A DNA stretch of 60,555 nt, from assembly GCF_014836935.1 (NCBI RefSeq), contig NZ_JACSPW010000019.1, forward strand, positions 1 to 60,555, written 5' to 3'. This document shows, piece by piece, positions 1 to 11,100 of the stretch. Made by a program: the position numbers and the translations under genes. Below the pieces are notes generated by a model, which worked only from the letters and a program-made list of their open reading frames with translations, was not told the DNA's origin and ran no database searches. The stretch comes from Solibacillus merdavium (GTDB lineage: Bacteria; Bacillota; Bacilli; Bacillales_A; Planococcaceae). The first letter of the stretch is position 1; every line of letters starts with the position of its first letter.

Positions 1-300
1 TGACACTCAAGCATCATACAAGAGGGCTTTTTTGTTTTCAAGTCCCCGAAAATCTTTCTAACAGGAATGCTCCTTAAGTTATCAGTATTAAATTTCACTT
101 TTTAGCCAAGTTGCTATTTTTTCGTCTTCACCTCCTTGCTTAATTACAAAATATTAAAAAGGCAAGTCCCTTTCAATAGCATGTGTGTTCGACCCTGTTT
201 GACCTCCTTTTTGCCTTGATTGCACTTCAAAATCAGAGAGCTATACTTTCAACTACAGCCTGGAATCCATTAAAAGGGAGCTGGTTCTACAAATTAACAA
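1..300. other. No gene seen at left edge
   Basis: I see no convincing coding region here. Bases 19-36 run into a T-rich stretch after a GC-rich half stem, so this may be the end of an intrinsic terminator whose other arm lies outside the window. Two purine-rich ribosome-site-like blocks on the minus strand have no useful reading frame after them. Confidence 0.3.
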
Positions 301-501
301 TTGCTTTTGAACTGTCTGATTGAAGAAACTAATACGCTCCTATCTAATTTCAATCGTGCATTTTCTAATGATGCAAGTATGTTTGATCAGATTATCGCTT
401 ATTTCATAAGTGAAAAAATTTACTCAACAGAAGTGATAGACCAAATATTATATGAATTTGAAGAAGAAACTCTCTTCACAATTGCAAACCAACAAAAATA
501 A
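301..501 (+). CDS. Small hypothetical protein (66 aa)
   Basis: A 66-residue frame with a TTG start, predicted mostly helical from its alternating hydrophobic and acidic residues. I do not recognise the family. Support is weak: the only ribosome-site-like block (GGGAG near 275) is about 20 bases upstream, too far for a normal start, and an internal ATG at 379 would give a much shorter product. In favour, the frame ends exactly where a strong rho-independent terminator begins, and the parM-like gene follows. It could be the remnant of a longer gene. Confidence 0.35.
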   Translation: MLLNCLIEETNTLLSNFNRAFSNDASMFDQIIAYFISEKIYSTEVIDQILYEFEEETLFTIANQQK

Positions 502-564
502 GACATTTCATAAACGTCGAACCTAATTCGGCAAGAAATTTATGAAATGTCTTATATTTTTTTT
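499..564 (+). terminator. Intrinsic terminator before the partition genes
   Basis: A 15-bp perfect inverted repeat (AAGACATTTCATAAA paired with its complement) encloses a smaller CGAA/TTCG hairpin and is followed by a run of eight T. It separates the small upstream frame from the parM-like gene. Confidence 0.85.
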
Positions 565-611
565 ACGAGTGCATAGTATAAAAGAAAAACTTTAGGGAGC
601 TGAATTATTCT

Positions 612-1592
612 ATGAAACCAAAAGTACTCATTGCTGTCGACAGCGGAAAATATGGAACGAAAGCAATCCTCTTGCACAATAACAAAGAGCATTACGTCTA
701 CTTCCGAACCAAAATGCAGGAAGTGACAACAGCATTAGACATCGATGTTCCTGCTGGCTCGTATGTGGTCAAATATAATGGTAAAACTTATATCATCGGT
801 AATATGGTCGACGAAAGTTTCTCCAGCTATGATTTATCCAAAGAAAAGGATATTCATAAATTATGCATTTACGTTGCCATTGCCGAGTTATTGAAGCAAG
901 CGAATATTAATCCCTCAATTGTCGATTTGAAAGTCGCAGTAAATATCCCCATTTCAGCGTATAAGGATGCTACTACAAAAAAGCGTTACCTTGAATTCAT
1001 TGAAAACTTTAATAACCCTATTATGATCGAAGTCAACGGTGTACCTTTTATCTTTGAACTTCATAATACAATTGCTGTATTTGAAGGCGTGGGAGCCATT
1101 TTTCATGATGTGAAAGCATCTAAAAATGTTAATACAACCGTAATCGATATTGGAGGTCTAAATGCTACCCTATGTCAATTCGATTCTTTGACCCCAAACT
1201 TCGATAGTATGGTCGTTTCGAATAACGGATGTAATATTTTGAAAGGGAAAATCGGACGAATGATAAATGAAAAGTTCAACGTCGCTGTTGCATCTAATGA
1301 CCTTGAGCGAATCATTCACGATGGATTTTTAATGTCCGAGGGAGCTATTATTTCCGACAGCCATCACTTAATTGAACAGTTAAAAGATGCACATTTCCAG
1401 GAGATTATCTCTTTTGCGAAAAGTCGTGGCTATACGTTTAACAACACAAATATTTGCTTCTGTGGCGGTGGAGCTTTGTTACTGCACAATTGTATTAAAG
1501 AATATTTCCCACATGCTCATATCGTTGTTAATCCGCAATTTTGTAATGTAAAGAGTTTCTTATCCATCTTAAAAATCAAAAATAATTTATGA
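612..1592 (+). CDS. Actin-like ATPase, ParM/StbA type partition protein
   Basis: 326 residues with the actin/Hsp70 ATPase layout: phosphate-1 loop VDSGKYGT (9-16), phosphate-2 loop IDIGG (178-182) and an adenosine loop CGGGALL (284-290). In plasmid ParMRC systems such proteins polymerise and push sister plasmids apart. The next gene overlaps by four bases and encodes a small basic N-terminal protein of the size expected for a ParR adaptor, which supports partition rather than cell-shape function. A GGGAG block about 12 bases before the ATG serves as ribosome site. Its presence next to defence cargo suggests that the element has, or had, an extrachromosomal phase. No obvious parC repeat array is visible in the 612 bases upstream, so the centromere is unidentified. 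Confidence 0.75.
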   Translation: MKPKVLIAVDSGKYGTKAILLHNNKEHYVYFRTKMQEVTTALDIDVPAGSYVVKYNGKTYIIGNMVDESFSSYDLSKEKDIHKLCIYVAIAELLKQANINPSIVDLKVAVNIPISAYKDATTKKRYLEFIENFNNPIMIEVNGVPFIFELHNTIAVFEGVGAIFHDVKASKNVNTTVIDIGGLNATLCQFDSLTPNFDSMVVSNNGCNILKGKIGRMINEKFNVAVASNDLERIIHDGFLMSEGAIISDSHHLIEQLKDAHFQEIISFAKSRGYTFNNTNICFCGGGALLLHNCIKEYFPHAHIVVNPQFCNVKSFLSILKIKNNL

Positions 1593-1849
1593 GAAACCGA
1601 ATAACGATAAGCTTTTTAGCGGAGGACCACGATATAGTAGCACACTTGCAATCGATTCGGGAGCAGGGACAAAGTATTAGTGGGTATATCAGAAATCTAA
1701 TACACAAGGATATGAGAGGCATTCCAAATAACATCTCAATCGACGCAGTAGCACAAGCGATTGCGGACAAACTGGGTGCAGTGCAAATAGTTACAAATGC
1801 AGAAAAGCCTACTGTTCAATCTGAACAAGTAGACTTTGATGAAAAATGA
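1589..1849 (+). CDS. ParR-like small DNA-binding adaptor
   Basis: 86 residues starting at an ATG inside the last codons of the parM-like gene (ATGA-type overlap), which implies translational coupling. The N-terminus has a beta-strand-like TISFLAEDHD followed by two helices with a GxSxSGYIRNLI-like stretch, reminiscent of ribbon-helix-helix ParR/CopG proteins. The C-terminal third is acidic and disordered-looking, as in ParR tails that bind ParM. Function is assigned mainly from position. Sequence alone would only support a small RHH-type protein. Confidence 0.6.
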   Translation: MRNRITISFLAEDHDIVAHLQSIREQGQSISGYIRNLIHKDMRGIPNNISIDAVAQAIADKLGAVQIVTNAEKPTVQSEQVDFDEK

Positions 1850-1867
1850 TTATAGAGCAGTTGTTTT

Positions 1868-1889
1868 AAAAAGGCAGTTTTATACTGCC
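1868..1889 (-). terminator. Terminator of the leftward defence operon
   Basis: GGCAGT/ACTGCC 6-bp stem with a TTTAT loop. On the minus strand it is followed by five T, so it should end transcripts coming from 1906. It may also weakly stop the rightward parR-like transcript. Confidence 0.6.
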
Positions 1890-1905
1890 ATTGGTACATA
1901 ATTAA

Positions 1906-4605
1906 TTACCAACCCTCTAAAAAATATTTACGCATTTCTTTTCGATCCAATACTTTTGTACAACTTTCCCAGTCAATTTTACCAACTGAATTGTTATATC
2001 TATTTTCAAAAGGATGTTTTTCAGGTACTTCGCTGATACGTTGTTTAGCTCTTTCAATATCATTCAAAGCAATATCTACCCAAACATCTTCCAAGACATC
2101 TGGTAATTGTCCAAATACACCATGTATATTTTTAAAACGCTCTGATAATAAACTATGAACTCTATCTTCAACTGAGTCTTTATATCTTAAATTAAAAATG
2201 TGTACAACTTCATTCACTTGTCCAATACGTTGAATACGTCCTTTTCGCTGTTCAAGTCTGGTTGGATTCCAAGGTAAGTCAAGATTAATCAGAGTTCCCA
2301 AAGTTTGAAGATTCAGCCCTTCACTTGCAGAATCAGTACCAATTAATAATCTTAGCTTCCTCTGCTTTACTAAGGTCTTTAATTCTTCCTTTTCCTTTTT
2401 AGTGAAATTACCGTCGATGAATATACCTGATTTTTCTCCTCCAGCATAAAGCCCAACGCTTTCTTTTGGGAATTTTTGAGACAACTTCTGAGCTACCCAT
2501 CTGGCAGTATCGAAATATTGCGAAAAGATAATACAACCTTTTTCAAGCCACTTCCATTCGGTAAGTAATTGAATTATCTTTTCAAACTTAGGATCTGTAG
2601 ACTCGTTAGTCTCCAAAGCTTTAACATATTTAACAAGAAGCTCTTCTTCTTCAGAAGTAAGATTTTTAACGTCACTTTCATCAAACTGTTCATCTTCTTC
2701 ATTCGCCCATTCAGAAAATGAAGTATTCCATTCATTTAACATTTTTCTTCCTGTGTTTAATCCTGCTACTACGGAACTTCCTATTCGTTTTAATAGTAAT
2801 GTTTTAAGGAAACCACTACTTTTATTACGTTTACCTAATAAATTACAAAATTCCTCTGCAAACATATAAGCTTGTTTTAAGTAACTGGATAATACTAAAG
2901 CATCTTCATCCGATTCCCCATGTAACTCGACTTCAACTTTTTGCAGATAAGGTTCACCAGTTTCGGGATTAATTGTACTTTCTAAGTAACTTCTTTCTCT
3001 GCGGATTACATGTCGAATATATGGATTATATTTCTGGTAAAACCCATTATCCAAAATACGACCTATCTTAGCTTGATCTGGCTTTGAAAGTTCAAAATGA
3101 TTAATATTAATTACAAATTGATCATCTTTTAAACCTACTTTTCGTCTGATCATTCCAAACGTCATTTCATCTTCATAAGATGGAGGGAAAGGATTTCTTA
3201 TCCATTCCCAATTTTCAGGGTCAAAAAATTCCAGCTTATCCTCGCCAGTTATTAGCTTTAAACCTGTTGATATTTTCTCTTTCCTACGCCAGTTCGACCA
3301 TTTATTCCCAAGAACACTATCATTCTTCTGAGACAGAATATTCATTAAATCCCATAATTCTATTGGGTACATTTGAATTGGTGTGGCCGTTGCCAACAAC
3401 ATACTTTTTGTTTTCAATGAAATTTGAAGTAAAAACTCATAGAGATTATTAGGGTCTGGACTTTGAGATTCTTTATTTTCACCTAAATTTTTTCTTCTTG
3501 CTCTATGTGCTTCATCAACAATTACACATTCGTAATCTCTTGTTAATAAATGCTCAGCTATTGGAGACTTAGAGACAATTAGGCCCTGCGAAACAATTCC
3601 TATTTTTCTTGGACATTTCTTTATATCTTCCGAACCCTTATTTGGATAATTAAATCCATTTTCATCAATCCACTCCTTACCGTTCCACACTGCAGAAGGA
3701 ATGTTTAATAATGTATTTAGTTCATCTTGCCACTGCCATAAAAGTGTTTTTGGAACAATAACCAGTACGGGCTTTTCTCCATACAGAGCCATTAATTGGG
3801 CAGACATTGCAAGTTGAATCGTTTTCCCAAGCCCAACCTGATCCGCAAGTATATACCTTGCTCCATAACTTCGTTGGTGATCTCTAAATGCCAAATTGAC
3901 AAAGAATTTTTGGTGTTCCCATAAACCGAATTCTCCTCTTATGACAGGAGACTCTACTGCGGTCGAAGCAGGATTAGGATCCGATTTCCATTCATCTATG
4001 TCGTCTATGACTTCCCTCTCAGAAATACGTTTAATATCTTCAATAATAAATTCTGATAGAGGTATGGCAGTTGGATCATTCCAGAGTGCGTCGAACTCTT
4101 CTTGTACCCACTCTATTGCATCTGGGGAATCATCCTCCCAAATGAGTTCATAATTAAGCTTCCAGCCACTATATGTTTCATTAGCACTACCTAAAAAAGA
4201 AGTTTTTGTCCCATCTTCTAAAGTAATAACCCCTACTTTTCCATGTATCAAGCCAAATTTTTCATCTGGTACAACTCTTACTTCCATTTTTCCCGATGAA
4301 AGTAATTCATATAGTTTTCTAAATCTGTTAGACGAGTTAGGTAATTCTTCTGGCTTAAATTCACACCATTCTTTTCTAATTGCCGACTGAGCAAGCCTTG
4401 CCGTTTCCACATCTTTAATATTCAGACCTGAATTGCAGACAATTCTAACTTTCCCTTCAATTTGTTCAATAGCTTCGCCAGCAACTTCCAAAATAGAAGA
4501 ACTAAAATAACCAGCAATTCTATCGTAACTTTTAGCATTTTTTAATTTATGATTTAAAAGAGAGGCGTTGATAGCCTCTCTTCTCGTAGAATACCTCCGT
4601 ATCAA
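1906..4605 (-). CDS. SNF2-family helicase with N-terminal PLD-like domain
   Basis: 899 residues. Residues about 20-180 form a phospholipase-D-like domain with the HGK motif (IHGKVGV, 120-126) and the downstream GSANETYSGW (139-148). The SF2/SNF2 helicase core follows: Walker A ADQVGLGKT (254-262), DEAH box (364-367), and near 770-800 the C-terminal motifs ending in QRKGRIQRIGQ. Only one HKD-type motif is evident, so a homodimer would be needed for nuclease activity. The start is TTG with GGTAGGTG about 8 bases ahead, and the gene lies 15 bases after the methyltransferase stop. Together with the three upstream genes it makes a cassette of the kind I recall being labelled anti-phage-associated in databases. 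The role in restriction is inferred from that context. Confidence 0.85.
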   Translation of the reverse strand: MIRRYSTRREAINASLLNHKLKNAKSYDRIAGYFSSSILEVAGEAIEQIEGKVRIVCNSGLNIKDVETARLAQSAIRKEWCEFKPEELPNSSNRFRKLYELLSSGKMEVRVVPDEKFGLIHGKVGVITLEDGTKTSFLGSANETYSGWKLNYELIWEDDSPDAIEWVQEEFDALWNDPTAIPLSEFIIEDIKRISEREVIDDIDEWKSDPNPASTAVESPVIRGEFGLWEHQKFFVNLAFRDHQRSYGARYILADQVGLGKTIQLAMSAQLMALYGEKPVLVIVPKTLLWQWQDELNTLLNIPSAVWNGKEWIDENGFNYPNKGSEDIKKCPRKIGIVSQGLIVSKSPIAEHLLTRDYECVIVDEAHRARRKNLGENKESQSPDPNNLYEFLLQISLKTKSMLLATATPIQMYPIELWDLMNILSQKNDSVLGNKWSNWRRKEKISTGLKLITGEDKLEFFDPENWEWIRNPFPPSYEDEMTFGMIRRKVGLKDDQFVININHFELSKPDQAKIGRILDNGFYQKYNPYIRHVIRRERSYLESTINPETGEPYLQKVEVELHGESDEDALVLSSYLKQAYMFAEEFCNLLGKRNKSSGFLKTLLLKRIGSSVVAGLNTGRKMLNEWNTSFSEWANEEDEQFDESDVKNLTSEEEELLVKYVKALETNESTDPKFEKIIQLLTEWKWLEKGCIIFSQYFDTARWVAQKLSQKFPKESVGLYAGGEKSGIFIDGNFTKKEKEELKTLVKQRKLRLLIGTDSASEGLNLQTLGTLINLDLPWNPTRLEQRKGRIQRIGQVNEVVHIFNLRYKDSVEDRVHSLLSERFKNIHGVFGQLPDVLEDVWVDIALNDIERAKQRISEVPEKHPFENRYNNSVGKIDWESCTKVLDRKEMRKYFLEGW

Positions 4606-4620
4606 TATACAGCACCTACC

Positions 4621-7563
4621 TTAAATACCATCATTTCTAACAGCTTCTCTTAACAGTCGTGCGTAATAAGCATCTTGATGCCAATGTCCCATATGTGTAA
4701 TATTTTCAAATCTGGATATAAACCCAAGGATTTCTATTATTGCAGAACGTTTATCCCAATATTCATTATTTTGATCATATTTTGCCTTTAAATAATTCTT
4801 ACCTTCTGCTGTGGATTCAGCCTTAACACATTGATAAATAGCCATTAGTGCATGTCTCATCAATGAACTCCCAAAGGCATCTCTATCAATTCCTTTTACT
4901 TTATACTCCGAAGCAGTCTTTAAACGTACAGAATTTGCTTTAAAGTTTTCAAACATATCCTGGTAATCACCTACGCCAAATCCTCTTGCTAATTCCTGAT
5001 AAGCACTGATTTGATGCACATTTCCCATTTCTAATTCGAGTCCGCGAATAAAAAATCTTTCTTCAGGTAATAAATCTCTCCAGACGAGACTATCTACACC
5101 GTCTGGAATTAGGTAGTCATATGCGATTTTAACAGCCTTATTGATTAGTGCTTCTATCGGACTTTCTTCATTAGAATTCCTTGGTTTTGATAACTCATAT
5201 TGTACATCAATTCCTTCTATTTCTTTATATGCTGTTAGCACTTTTAATGAAGATGCATAAGAAGCTAAGAGATAATCTGCATCCGTAAAGTTTGGATCTT
5301 CCTTATCATCAAGTTCTCTCATACTATCAATTTGAAATTGAACTTCTTTTTTTATCTTTCTATATAATTCATCCTGAAATGCAATATCGTTAGAAGTTTG
5401 TTTTTTTAGTACAAGTAATACAGTACCTTTTACATAATTCCCGCCATCTTTTAAACCACCTGACTCAGTTTCAGTTGCAATATTCCATGCTGATATAACT
5501 CTCAAACCTGAAGACCATAGAATCATTGCTAATTCAGCCCAAACCTTAACATCTTGGTGTGTAAACATAACTACTTGTGTACCATTATCAGGCATATTTG
5601 ATGCAAGGTTTTTATAGATATCAATCATTTTTTTATTAAAACTTTCTCCTACACCTTGTACCGCTAATACTCTTTTAGTATCTGAGTACCATTCAGGAAA
5701 TATTTTTTCAATCATTGTTTTATCCCATGATAAAAAAAGTTCAGTCAATTCATGGTAATGAACAGCATCTGCATATGGGGGATCAGTTATCCAAATATCA
5801 CATTTTTCTTTAATTTCTGTAGCATTTAAAGGATTAACTAATGTGTGCGAATCTATTTTAAAATTGTTAATATTGTAAAACCAAATAGTTTTATACAATG
5901 TTAATCCCCTGCATCCATAATTGAATAAAGTGTTAAGCGATTGATTATAAAATACATTTTTTACTGAAGGACTTTTACCATTATCCCACATCGACAATTT
6001 AGAATTCCAATCAGCACTTTTATTTACCCCTAATAAGCCTATTACTCTTTGTTTATTATTCTCAGCTAATTTATCAGTTAACTCCATAAGTAAACCTGTA
6101 ACTAACAATTGTCTTGGATTATACAAGTTACTCCAATAAGTCCACCCTTTTTCATATGTTAATTGATTGGTATTCCAACCTTTTTCAATTAATGTGCTGG
6201 GTATATAACCAAGTTCTCTCCATTTTGTAAATCTCTCTCTCAATAATTGGTCAACTTTATACTCTCTTTCTAAATCCTTTTCATCTGGCTCTACAAAATG
6301 CCTTATAATTCTATCTTCTCCATTACTATTTTTCACTACTTCTTCATATCTAATACAATATAATCTTTCTTTATAAATATCAGTTTCTAAGTTTTTAAAA
6401 TCGTTAATACCCCATTTTCTTAACTGGTTTGGAGTATTATATCTGTATTCCCTTGTAACCCCATCATCCATGTCTTTTCTTATGCTTGGTATAGGTGTTA
6501 ATTTGTTACAATTTGGACATTTAAGGGAATAGTCAAAAAGTGTTACATTTTTTTCTGATTGCTTTAATTCTTCTTTTGAAACATTTTCTACAATTTTAAT
6601 ATTAAAAGCTTTTTCTAAAGGTTCTTTTACTAATTTAGCGATTGTATTAGTAGGACCTCTTCCGATAATCATTGTAGGGAGCAAGGGAACACTGTAATCA
6701 CACTCTGGACATGTTGTTTCGTTACAATATAAATATGCATTTCCTCTCCAACCTCGTTCATTTTCCTCTATTCCCCAAGATAGAATAATCTTATTTGCCT
6801 CTTCAAATACTTTTTTTTGAAATTCAACTAAGGTTTTTACTTCTTCATCACTTGTTCCAGCAATATTTAAAGAAGCCCAAGTCAGCAATGACGCTACTGG
6901 ATTTAAGTCTGAAGCATAAACATCCGTACCTAACCGAGCGGCCTCAAAAGGAATACTTCCTCCCCCTGCAAAACAGTCTCCAATTTTCGGAGTATGCCCA
7001 TACCTCTTTCCACCAATTTCCTTTACTAATTCCTTAATACTGGATGCCGAGGTACCTAAATGACTATTTATTTCCATCCAAGCTTTTTTATTTAAATTTG
7101 CCACATGTTCAGGTCGATCACAGTACATCATCTTTTCATCGTAAGATAATCTATTAAACGATAATTCTTGTAAGCTTAATTTTTCAGCTTTAGTTATTTC
7201 TTTCTTAAAAATTGGTTTTTCATCAGTTGATGATGCAGAAAAATATTTTTCCTTCTCTTTGTTAGTAAGAAGCCTAAAAACGTCCTTAGTCGATAAATTT
7301 TTTGACTTTCTTAATAACAATCCTTCATCATCCATGGTAAGTAATTTTAGAAATACTTCCCTATCCTTTTTCGGATTATCAGATACAGGAAGTAATATAC
7401 CTAATATTGTAGCTCTAACAAGAATAAGGGGTTTTCGTCCCCACCATTTCCCCAGTCCAGTTAAGGTTTGTCCTTGGACTGCTTTACGCTCTTTATAACT
7501 TTCCTTGGATACTTTTGAAACTGGAAATTGTGTTTCAATAAACGACTTACTATAATCTAACAA
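4621..7563 (-). CDS. DUF1156-type adenine-specific DNA methyltransferase
   Basis: 980 residues. The N-terminus has the DUF1156 hallmark KWWGRKPL (39-46). A SAM-binding motif I FAGGGSIPFEA lies at 198-208 and the catalytic DPPY motif at 594-597, an order and spacing typical of large beta-class N6-adenine methyltransferases. Between them sit two zinc-ribbon-like Cys pairs (C280/C285/C288 and C349/C352). The start is TTG with GGAGG eight bases ahead. In such cassettes the methylase is expected to mark host DNA while the ATPase and helicase attack unmarked DNA. Its resemblance to PglX1 of type 3 BREX is limited to the DUF1156 domain, and no pglZ gene is present here. Confidence 0.88.
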   Translation of the reverse strand: MLDYSKSFIETQFPVSKVSKESYKERKAVQGQTLTGLGKWWGRKPLILVRATILGILLPVSDNPKKDREVFLKLLTMDDEGLLLRKSKNLSTKDVFRLLTNKEKEKYFSASSTDEKPIFKKEITKAEKLSLQELSFNRLSYDEKMMYCDRPEHVANLNKKAWMEINSHLGTSASSIKELVKEIGGKRYGHTPKIGDCFAGGGSIPFEAARLGTDVYASDLNPVASLLTWASLNIAGTSDEEVKTLVEFQKKVFEEANKIILSWGIEENERGWRGNAYLYCNETTCPECDYSVPLLPTMIIGRGPTNTIAKLVKEPLEKAFNIKIVENVSKEELKQSEKNVTLFDYSLKCPNCNKLTPIPSIRKDMDDGVTREYRYNTPNQLRKWGINDFKNLETDIYKERLYCIRYEEVVKNSNGEDRIIRHFVEPDEKDLEREYKVDQLLRERFTKWRELGYIPSTLIEKGWNTNQLTYEKGWTYWSNLYNPRQLLVTGLLMELTDKLAENNKQRVIGLLGVNKSADWNSKLSMWDNGKSPSVKNVFYNQSLNTLFNYGCRGLTLYKTIWFYNINNFKIDSHTLVNPLNATEIKEKCDIWITDPPYADAVHYHELTELFLSWDKTMIEKIFPEWYSDTKRVLAVQGVGESFNKKMIDIYKNLASNMPDNGTQVVMFTHQDVKVWAELAMILWSSGLRVISAWNIATETESGGLKDGGNYVKGTVLLVLKKQTSNDIAFQDELYRKIKKEVQFQIDSMRELDDKEDPNFTDADYLLASYASSLKVLTAYKEIEGIDVQYELSKPRNSNEESPIEALINKAVKIAYDYLIPDGVDSLVWRDLLPEERFFIRGLELEMGNVHQISAYQELARGFGVGDYQDMFENFKANSVRLKTASEYKVKGIDRDAFGSSLMRHALMAIYQCVKAESTAEGKNYLKAKYDQNNEYWDKRSAIIEILGFISRFENITHMGHWHQDAYYARLLREAVRNDGI

Positions 7564-7578
7564 AAAACTTCCTCCAAA

Positions 7579-8139
7579 CTATACATTTTTATACAACATT
7601 TCCAAGATACTTCCTTGATTGTTTTCTATATCATCGACAGGGTTTTCTGTTAATGCGAATCTAATTGCTTTTCTCCAACCTCTTTTATCATCAGCATGGC
7701 CTGTAACTGCATTTGCCATAGTGAATAACCACCATCTTTCTTCCCGACTAAGCCCTGCCCAATTTTTAATAGCTGTTGAGATAAGTTGTGGGTCTGAATC
7801 CTCTATAGCCCACATTAGCAATACCATTTCTTTTCCTAACAAACGTTCAATGGGAATATGACCAGCTTTAAATTTGCCAACAGTTACATCCTTTTCCTTC
7901 AATCGATTATTAAAAGAACTTGCTAAAGAATCCTTGATTAAATTCCATTTATGCCTATCTAATACAACCTTTAAATTAGTTTCAAGGAGGCCAGCATGTT
8001 GCTCTTCTGAATCACTATCCCATTCAAAACGTTCGTATACCGCCACATCCTCTTTTTGGCTTTTAGGCGTTACAAGTAAAAAATGATGCTTAGATTCTTC
8101 TGGCACGAAACCAAAACCTAACGCCTTTTTTTTCGCCAT
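7579..8139 (-). CDS. DUF3780-like protein of the defence cassette
   Basis: 186 residues, no catalytic motif that I can see. It begins MAKKKALGFGFVPEESKHHF and contains a Trp-rich stretch (WAGLSREERWWLF) in its second half. Size, start motif and position between the DUF499 ATPase and the DUF1156 methyltransferase fit the DUF3780 family, which I know as a regular companion of those two. Gaps to the neighbours are only 12 and 15 bases, so it belongs to the same operon. A structural or targeting subunit is plausible but not shown. Confidence 0.7.
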   Translation of the reverse strand: MAKKKALGFGFVPEESKHHFLLVTPKSQKEDVAVYERFEWDSDSEEQHAGLLETNLKVVLDRHKWNLIKDSLASSFNNRLKEKDVTVGKFKAGHIPIERLLGKEMVLLMWAIEDSDPQLISTAIKNWAGLSREERWWLFTMANAVTGHADDKRGWRKAIRFALTENPVDDIENNQGSILEMLYKNV

Positions 8140-8151
8140 TTAATCTCCTCC

Positions 8152-11100
8152 TTATTGGCTAATGCTATTTTTATAAGCCTCTATACTCTGTTTATTCTCG
8201 GCAACCCAATCCTCAAAATTTTGACCTTTTTCAAACTTACTTTTTTCAATACTCATAGATACTTCTACATTTTTTTCATTAAAGAAAACATCTCGTAACT
8301 CATCCAATTGTTTAACAAAGGATTTCGTTTCATGGAATACATAATTGTCAAAGGAAAGTTCTAACCAACTTTGTTGTATCGAATTCGTTTTTTCGAATAC
8401 TTGTAAACTAACCCCTGAGACTTTCACTTTATGCTTATCTAATATCTCAAGCTGTTTATAAACTTCTGATGTCACAGATGCTCTTAAGATTTGATTAAGA
8501 ATTAAAGGCTTCTCTTTATCAATTTCAAATTTTGTTTCTGTAATCGGAATTGTAATAGTTTCAGAGAATATTTCAAAGCCTTCATGTACTGCAATCGCTT
8601 GGATAAATTTAGTACCTTTAGGGACTTCAAATATATCATCATACACTCCACCACTATTTTTAGGATTAGATCCATCCGTTGTATATTTAATTGTTACTTT
8701 AGGAGAAGACGCTTTCAGTTCGATGTAATTACTTCCGTTTTTATCGAATACATTGTATTGTAATTGAACGTTATTATTCCAGGGTGTTAATGTACCTGTT
8801 TTATGTTTCCCAGTAGAATCTACGCATAAAAACGTTAATGATAATTCTGTTGTTTTAAATGCATTTAAATCTTTTACTTCTAATGATCCAGGAGTAGCCT
8901 CTCCATTAATTTCATAATATACCTTATCTCCATTTTGAGGCGTGATTTTTAAGGTTACTTCACCCGTTGATTCGTCTCTATGTGTTTCGCGAACATTTAC
9001 TGAAGTTTCAGGTGCAGGTGGTTCTTTATCAAGATAACCACCTTCTTCAATCCATATTCCCTTTTTCAAACACTCACTTTTTAAATCCTCTAAAGCTTTA
9101 GGTGGGTGCCATGACCAAGATGTAGTAGTTGCAACTCTTTCTTTTAAATCAATCCAACGCATTTGGCGAGATGTAAAAATTCGTGCTTCAAATTTCTTTC
9201 TAAAAGTATCACTTGTGGTATCTTTATCAAATTTCATTACATCAACTAATACATTACGAATTTGTTCTTCAGCGTCAAATTTATTATGTTTAAATTCCAT
9301 CTTAAAGTCACTTGATTCAAAACCATCTGAAGTTGGATAGTATAAAGTAATAAATGTCTCTCTTGAATTCTGTAACAAATTCAATTCTACTTTATGAAGA
9401 ATTTCTTGGGCTGATTGAAATTGTGTATCATTTTCGAGTACTTTTTCTTCTTTCATTCGATTAATAATTGATTGGATTGCTTTTAATTGTTTAGCAACTT
9501 CCAACAAATTCTCCATTGAATTACGTTGCCCAGTTAAAAACATTAATCTATTTTTATATTTAACATTTTCATAAAATTCCTCTAAATCTCTCTTAAGCCC
9601 TATACCATTTGGGTTTGGTTCAAATAAAATCAACGTAACTTTATCTTGTTTAATTTCAATTTCATCAATAGCTGGAAAAACTTCAACTTCTTGATAGCAA
9701 TCCTTTAAATTAGGCAAGAATTTTTCCATTAATATTTTTTTAATCTCTTGCTTTGCAATTTCATCTGTATAAGTATCCACTAAAGATAACAATTCCGCAT
9801 TTACATTTTTGACATCTTTAAAGAATAATCTATTGTTAGAATCAGTATATAAATACCAAGATTTCGTTTTAAACTGTTCTAAACTATTCTTAATTTCTGT
9901 TATATTTCTGCCTGGTTTAGCTAAAACACCAATAGCTTCTTGTATGGATAGGCCTTGGACTATACCTGTCACATCACCTAAAGAAGAAACTAATAACAAT
10001 TTACTTAAATCTTGAATGTCATTAGAATTTGATAATGCGTCAAGATCTTCAGCAACAGCTTTTCCATTCTGAGCTATATCATGAGAAATTGCATTTGATA
10101 ACCTCGGTTTAATACTTCTTATCATTGAAAACATTTCTGAATTGTTTAAATCCATGTCGAATGCATTTAATAAATAATTTGACTTCGCCTTAGGATCAGT
10201 ACCATCATACAGATTTTTTACCATTATTCTTGTTAATCGTATAAATCCTCGCGTTTGTTGGAAACCAGGATTTTCTTTAAATCTCGCAAATAAATCCTTG
10301 ATAGACGGATGGAAAGGATATGCATCCTTAATTCCTGTATATATTTGTTCAGGTGATTGATTTGTATACCCCATTTGTTTAGCTTCTTTAACAGCTTCTT
10401 GATAAGCTAAAGCAATTTCATGAATTTCTTCATCTGTAGCTTTATTTTCAAAAAGTCTTTTTCTTAAAATATGATAAAGATCGTCAGAGGTAGTTCCCAC
10501 AGGCTCAATATTAATTGATTGACGACCGATCTCGTTTTCTAAATTCTTAAACGATTTTTGAATTAAGTTTGAACCCGCTTCATACGTAGCTTGTAAATCT
10601 GAGATTACAAGGCAAACATTATGTAACTCAGCTTTACCAATTGCATTAAATAAATTTGAAAGTGCATTAGTAGTAACATCAGCAAGTGTTCCTGTACCAA
10701 CTTGAATTGTTCGAGCATATTCTAAATACGGTGGTAACTCGTCGAGTAATATTAATGTTGGTTCACCTTTTAATAAGTTAATCCAAGCAGATTGACCTGG
10801 GGCTCTTAAAGGTGAATAGTAATCTTTAAATAATTCTTCTTTGCCTAATTGACGAGCAATTTCTCCCCAAATCCCATATGAAATATCACTTTCTCGCCCT
10901 GTGTAAGCTACAACTTTAATTTCTTGATCAAAATTAAACGAACTATTCAAATATTGTTTTCTAATTTCAGGATTTTGAGCTAAAAGTCCAAGTGCTACCA
11001 TGTTGTGGGTTTTACCACCACCCATTGATTGTGTTAACTTTACAATACCACTCGTACCTTTTCCATCGAATCTTTTAAAAGCCGTATCAAACAATAATTG

